In this document: positions 62,995 through 64,000 of the stretch, in pieces
How the letters are laid out: every line of letters begins with the position of its first letter
How positions within the stretch are numbered: the stretch's first letter is position 1
Program-made: the position numbers and the translations under genes
NCBI GenBank assembly: GCA_026645575.1
Contig: JAPKMW010000002.1
Span: forward strand, 62,001 to 126,000
Source: Caldilineaceae bacterium
GTDB lineage: Bacteria; Chloroflexota; Anaerolineae; Caldilineales; Caldilineaceae
Direction: 5' to 3'
Length of the DNA stretch: 64,000 nt
Notes under the pieces: generated by a model
The model's input: the letters and a program-made list of their open reading frames with translations, nothing else
Databases searched by the model: none
What the model was told of the DNA's origin: nothing

Positions 62995-63741
62995 TCACTC
63001 AGTTCGTAATGCTTCAAGCACTTCCTCGGTAAAGGGATTGTCGCCGGCCTGCATCGCTTTGATCCACGCTTTGCGCTGCTCCACTGCTGGAAAGGTCTGG
63101 TTAGCATAAGTTTTCTCGTAATAGTTGACAAAGATGGTGAAATCAACTATTGCGTTGCCATAGTCGCCCAACAGCGCATAGACCAGCCCACGGCTATCAT
63201 GAATATAGGGTTCGGCGCGCAACTCGATGGCCCGTTCACAAGATTCCAGCCCTTCTTCCGGCTGGTTGAAGACCCCATAAGCCCAACAGAGATTGTTGTA
63301 CCAATCAGCGTTGTCCGGGTCCAGTTCGAGCGCTTTCTGATAATTCGCCACTGTCTGCGGCAGGTCGCCCATCTCTTGGTAGGTGCTCCCCAAGCCAACA
63401 TAGGCGTCAAGATAGTTGGGATCGAGAGTGCGCGCTTGTTCCAGATCAGCCAGGGTGGCCGGTAGATCATCCTGCTGGCGATGCGCCATGGCGCGGGCAT
63501 AGTAGGCGCGCGGCAGGTTGGCGTCTAACGCCAGCGCCTTTTCAATTTCGGCCATTGCCTTTTCCGGCTGATCTTCACGCAGGGCGATAAAGGCGCGATC
63601 CAGGTACGCCTCGGCCTGTGACTGCAAGGGTGGCCCCTCACAGCCGCTTAGGAACAGCAGCCAGATGGTCAATATGAAGGCAAGCAGCCAAAATCGACGG
63701 GGTGTATACGTAAACTTGTGCGGAGGGAGCAGCGCAGCCAT
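62995..63741 (-). CDS. TPR-repeat lipoprotein
   Basis: 248 aa. The signal peptide ends in the lipobox LSGC (about residue 34), then five or six tetratricopeptide repeats (for example PRAYYARAMAHRQQDDLPAT, LDAYVGLGSTYQEMGDLPQT, ADWYNNLCWAYGVFNQPEEG) form a solenoid for protein binding outside the membrane. The ATG at 63741 has AGGAG seven bases upstream; the earlier ATG at 63771 is less supported. Directly upstream of dlgD in the same unit. Confidence 0.88.
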   Translation of the reverse strand: MAALLPPHKFTYTPRRFWLLAFILTIWLLFLSGCEGPPLQSQAEAYLDRAFIALREDQPEKAMAEIEKALALDANLPRAYYARAMAHRQQDDLPATLADLEQARTLDPNYLDAYVGLGSTYQEMGDLPQTVANYQKALELDPDNADWYNNLCWAYGVFNQPEEGLESCERAIELRAEPYIHDSRGLVYALLGDYGNAIVDFTIFVNYYEKTYANQTFPAVEQRKAWIKAMQAGDNPFTEEVLEALRTE

Positions 63742-63855
63742 TGAATCACTCCTATCATTTTCATCATTCAACCTGAATCGGAGCGTTCATTGTAGAGCAG
63801 ATCAAGCGCTTTCGCAAAGGTCGTGGCTTGGATGCACAGCCAACCCATAGGATGG

Positions 63856-63884
63856 TGGTCATAAAAAGCAATATATGATATACT
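63856..63884 (+). promoter_or_regulatory. Promoter of the CoA-transferase gene
   Basis: TGGTCA (63856-63861), 17 bp, TATACT (63879-63884); start near 63891, 32 bp before the ATG. Confidence 0.5.
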
Positions 63885-63922
63885 GCTGACAAAGTCCAAC
63901 CCTTGTACACCACGGAACAGCC

Positions 63923-64000
63923 ATGCAACCACTAGCCAATCTCATCGTTATCGCCCTGGAACAAGCCGTCGCTGCCCCCTTTGCCACGCGCCAACTAGCT
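63923..64000 (+). CDS. CaiB/BaiF CoA-transferase family III (3' end missing)
   Basis: Only the first 26 codons are in the window: MQPLANLIVIALEQAVAAPF followed by ATRQLA. This is the standard N-terminus of family III CoA-transferases, in which LEQAVAAPFATRQLADLGA leads into the Rossmann fold. The GGAAC ribosome-binding site and a promoter precede it. The substrate cannot be judged from this fragment. Confidence 0.75.
   Translation, partial: MQPLANLIVIALEQAVAAPFATRQLA

Overview
The window reads as chromosomal DNA of a Chloroflexota bacterium, most likely of the Anaerolineae/Caldilineae type. This rests on gene content: lipoprotein and Tat-like export signals without an obvious Gram-negative secretion system, an ECF sigma factor with a Thr/Pro-rich DUF5667-like partner, SH3b-glycosidase lipoproteins, many class I fold sugar isomerases, a split transketolase and clostripain-type secreted peptidases. 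Genes lie on both strands. I see no rRNA, tRNA, CRISPR array or insertion sequence.

Layout. 1-8.4 kb: an M42 aminopeptidase cut by the left edge, Mn-type superoxide dismutase with a promoter and a dyad, a methyltransferase, an 820-bp gene-free stretch with a candidate small RNA and consecutive hairpins, three LuxR-type regulators (two with receivers lacking the phosphoacceptor Asp), and an HtrA-like lipoprotein protease. 8.6-17.7 kb: two-subunit transketolase, a four-domain S1 protein, a zinc-ribbon protein, an ECF sigma/anti-sigma pair, peroxiredoxin, a VOC protein and hydroxypyruvate isomerase. 18-31.9 kb: a cell-surface block with three consecutive SH3b plus clan-A glycoside hydrolase proteins, a GT39-like membrane glycosyltransferase, a sugar-nucleotide epimerase and an MFS transporter. 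32-49.3 kb: signalling and housekeeping, with three histidine kinases, two response regulators, fumarase, a LysM-M23 peptidase, Rho, a Crp/Fnr regulator, O-acetylhomoserine sulfhydrylase and DoxX. 49.6-64 kb: a clostripain-like peptidase, then a sugar/sugar-acid catabolic block (three TIM-barrel isomerases, Gfo/Idh/MocA dehydrogenase, ABC sugar transporter without its ATPase, enolase-superfamily dehydratase, 2,3-diketo-L-gulonate reductase), and the first codons of a CaiB/BaiF CoA-transferase.

The most unusual signal is between the genes. At least three kinds of palindrome recur: (i) long stem-loops whose arms are made of 7-9 bp tandem units, with a different unit at different loci, sitting on or beside stop codons; (ii) a REP-like family with the core GTCACGGAC in five copies, its outer arms varying in a paired way; (iii) stems ending in GACGAAAGC. 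One type (i) element supplies the stop codons of both convergent kinases it separates, and one type (ii) element lies in frame at the start of a glycosyltransferase gene. Other items are a promoter-hairpin-T-tract unit that looks like a 76-nt RNA, an antitoxin-like reading frame whose expected start codon is ATA, and a kinase gene whose promoter predicts a leaderless mRNA.
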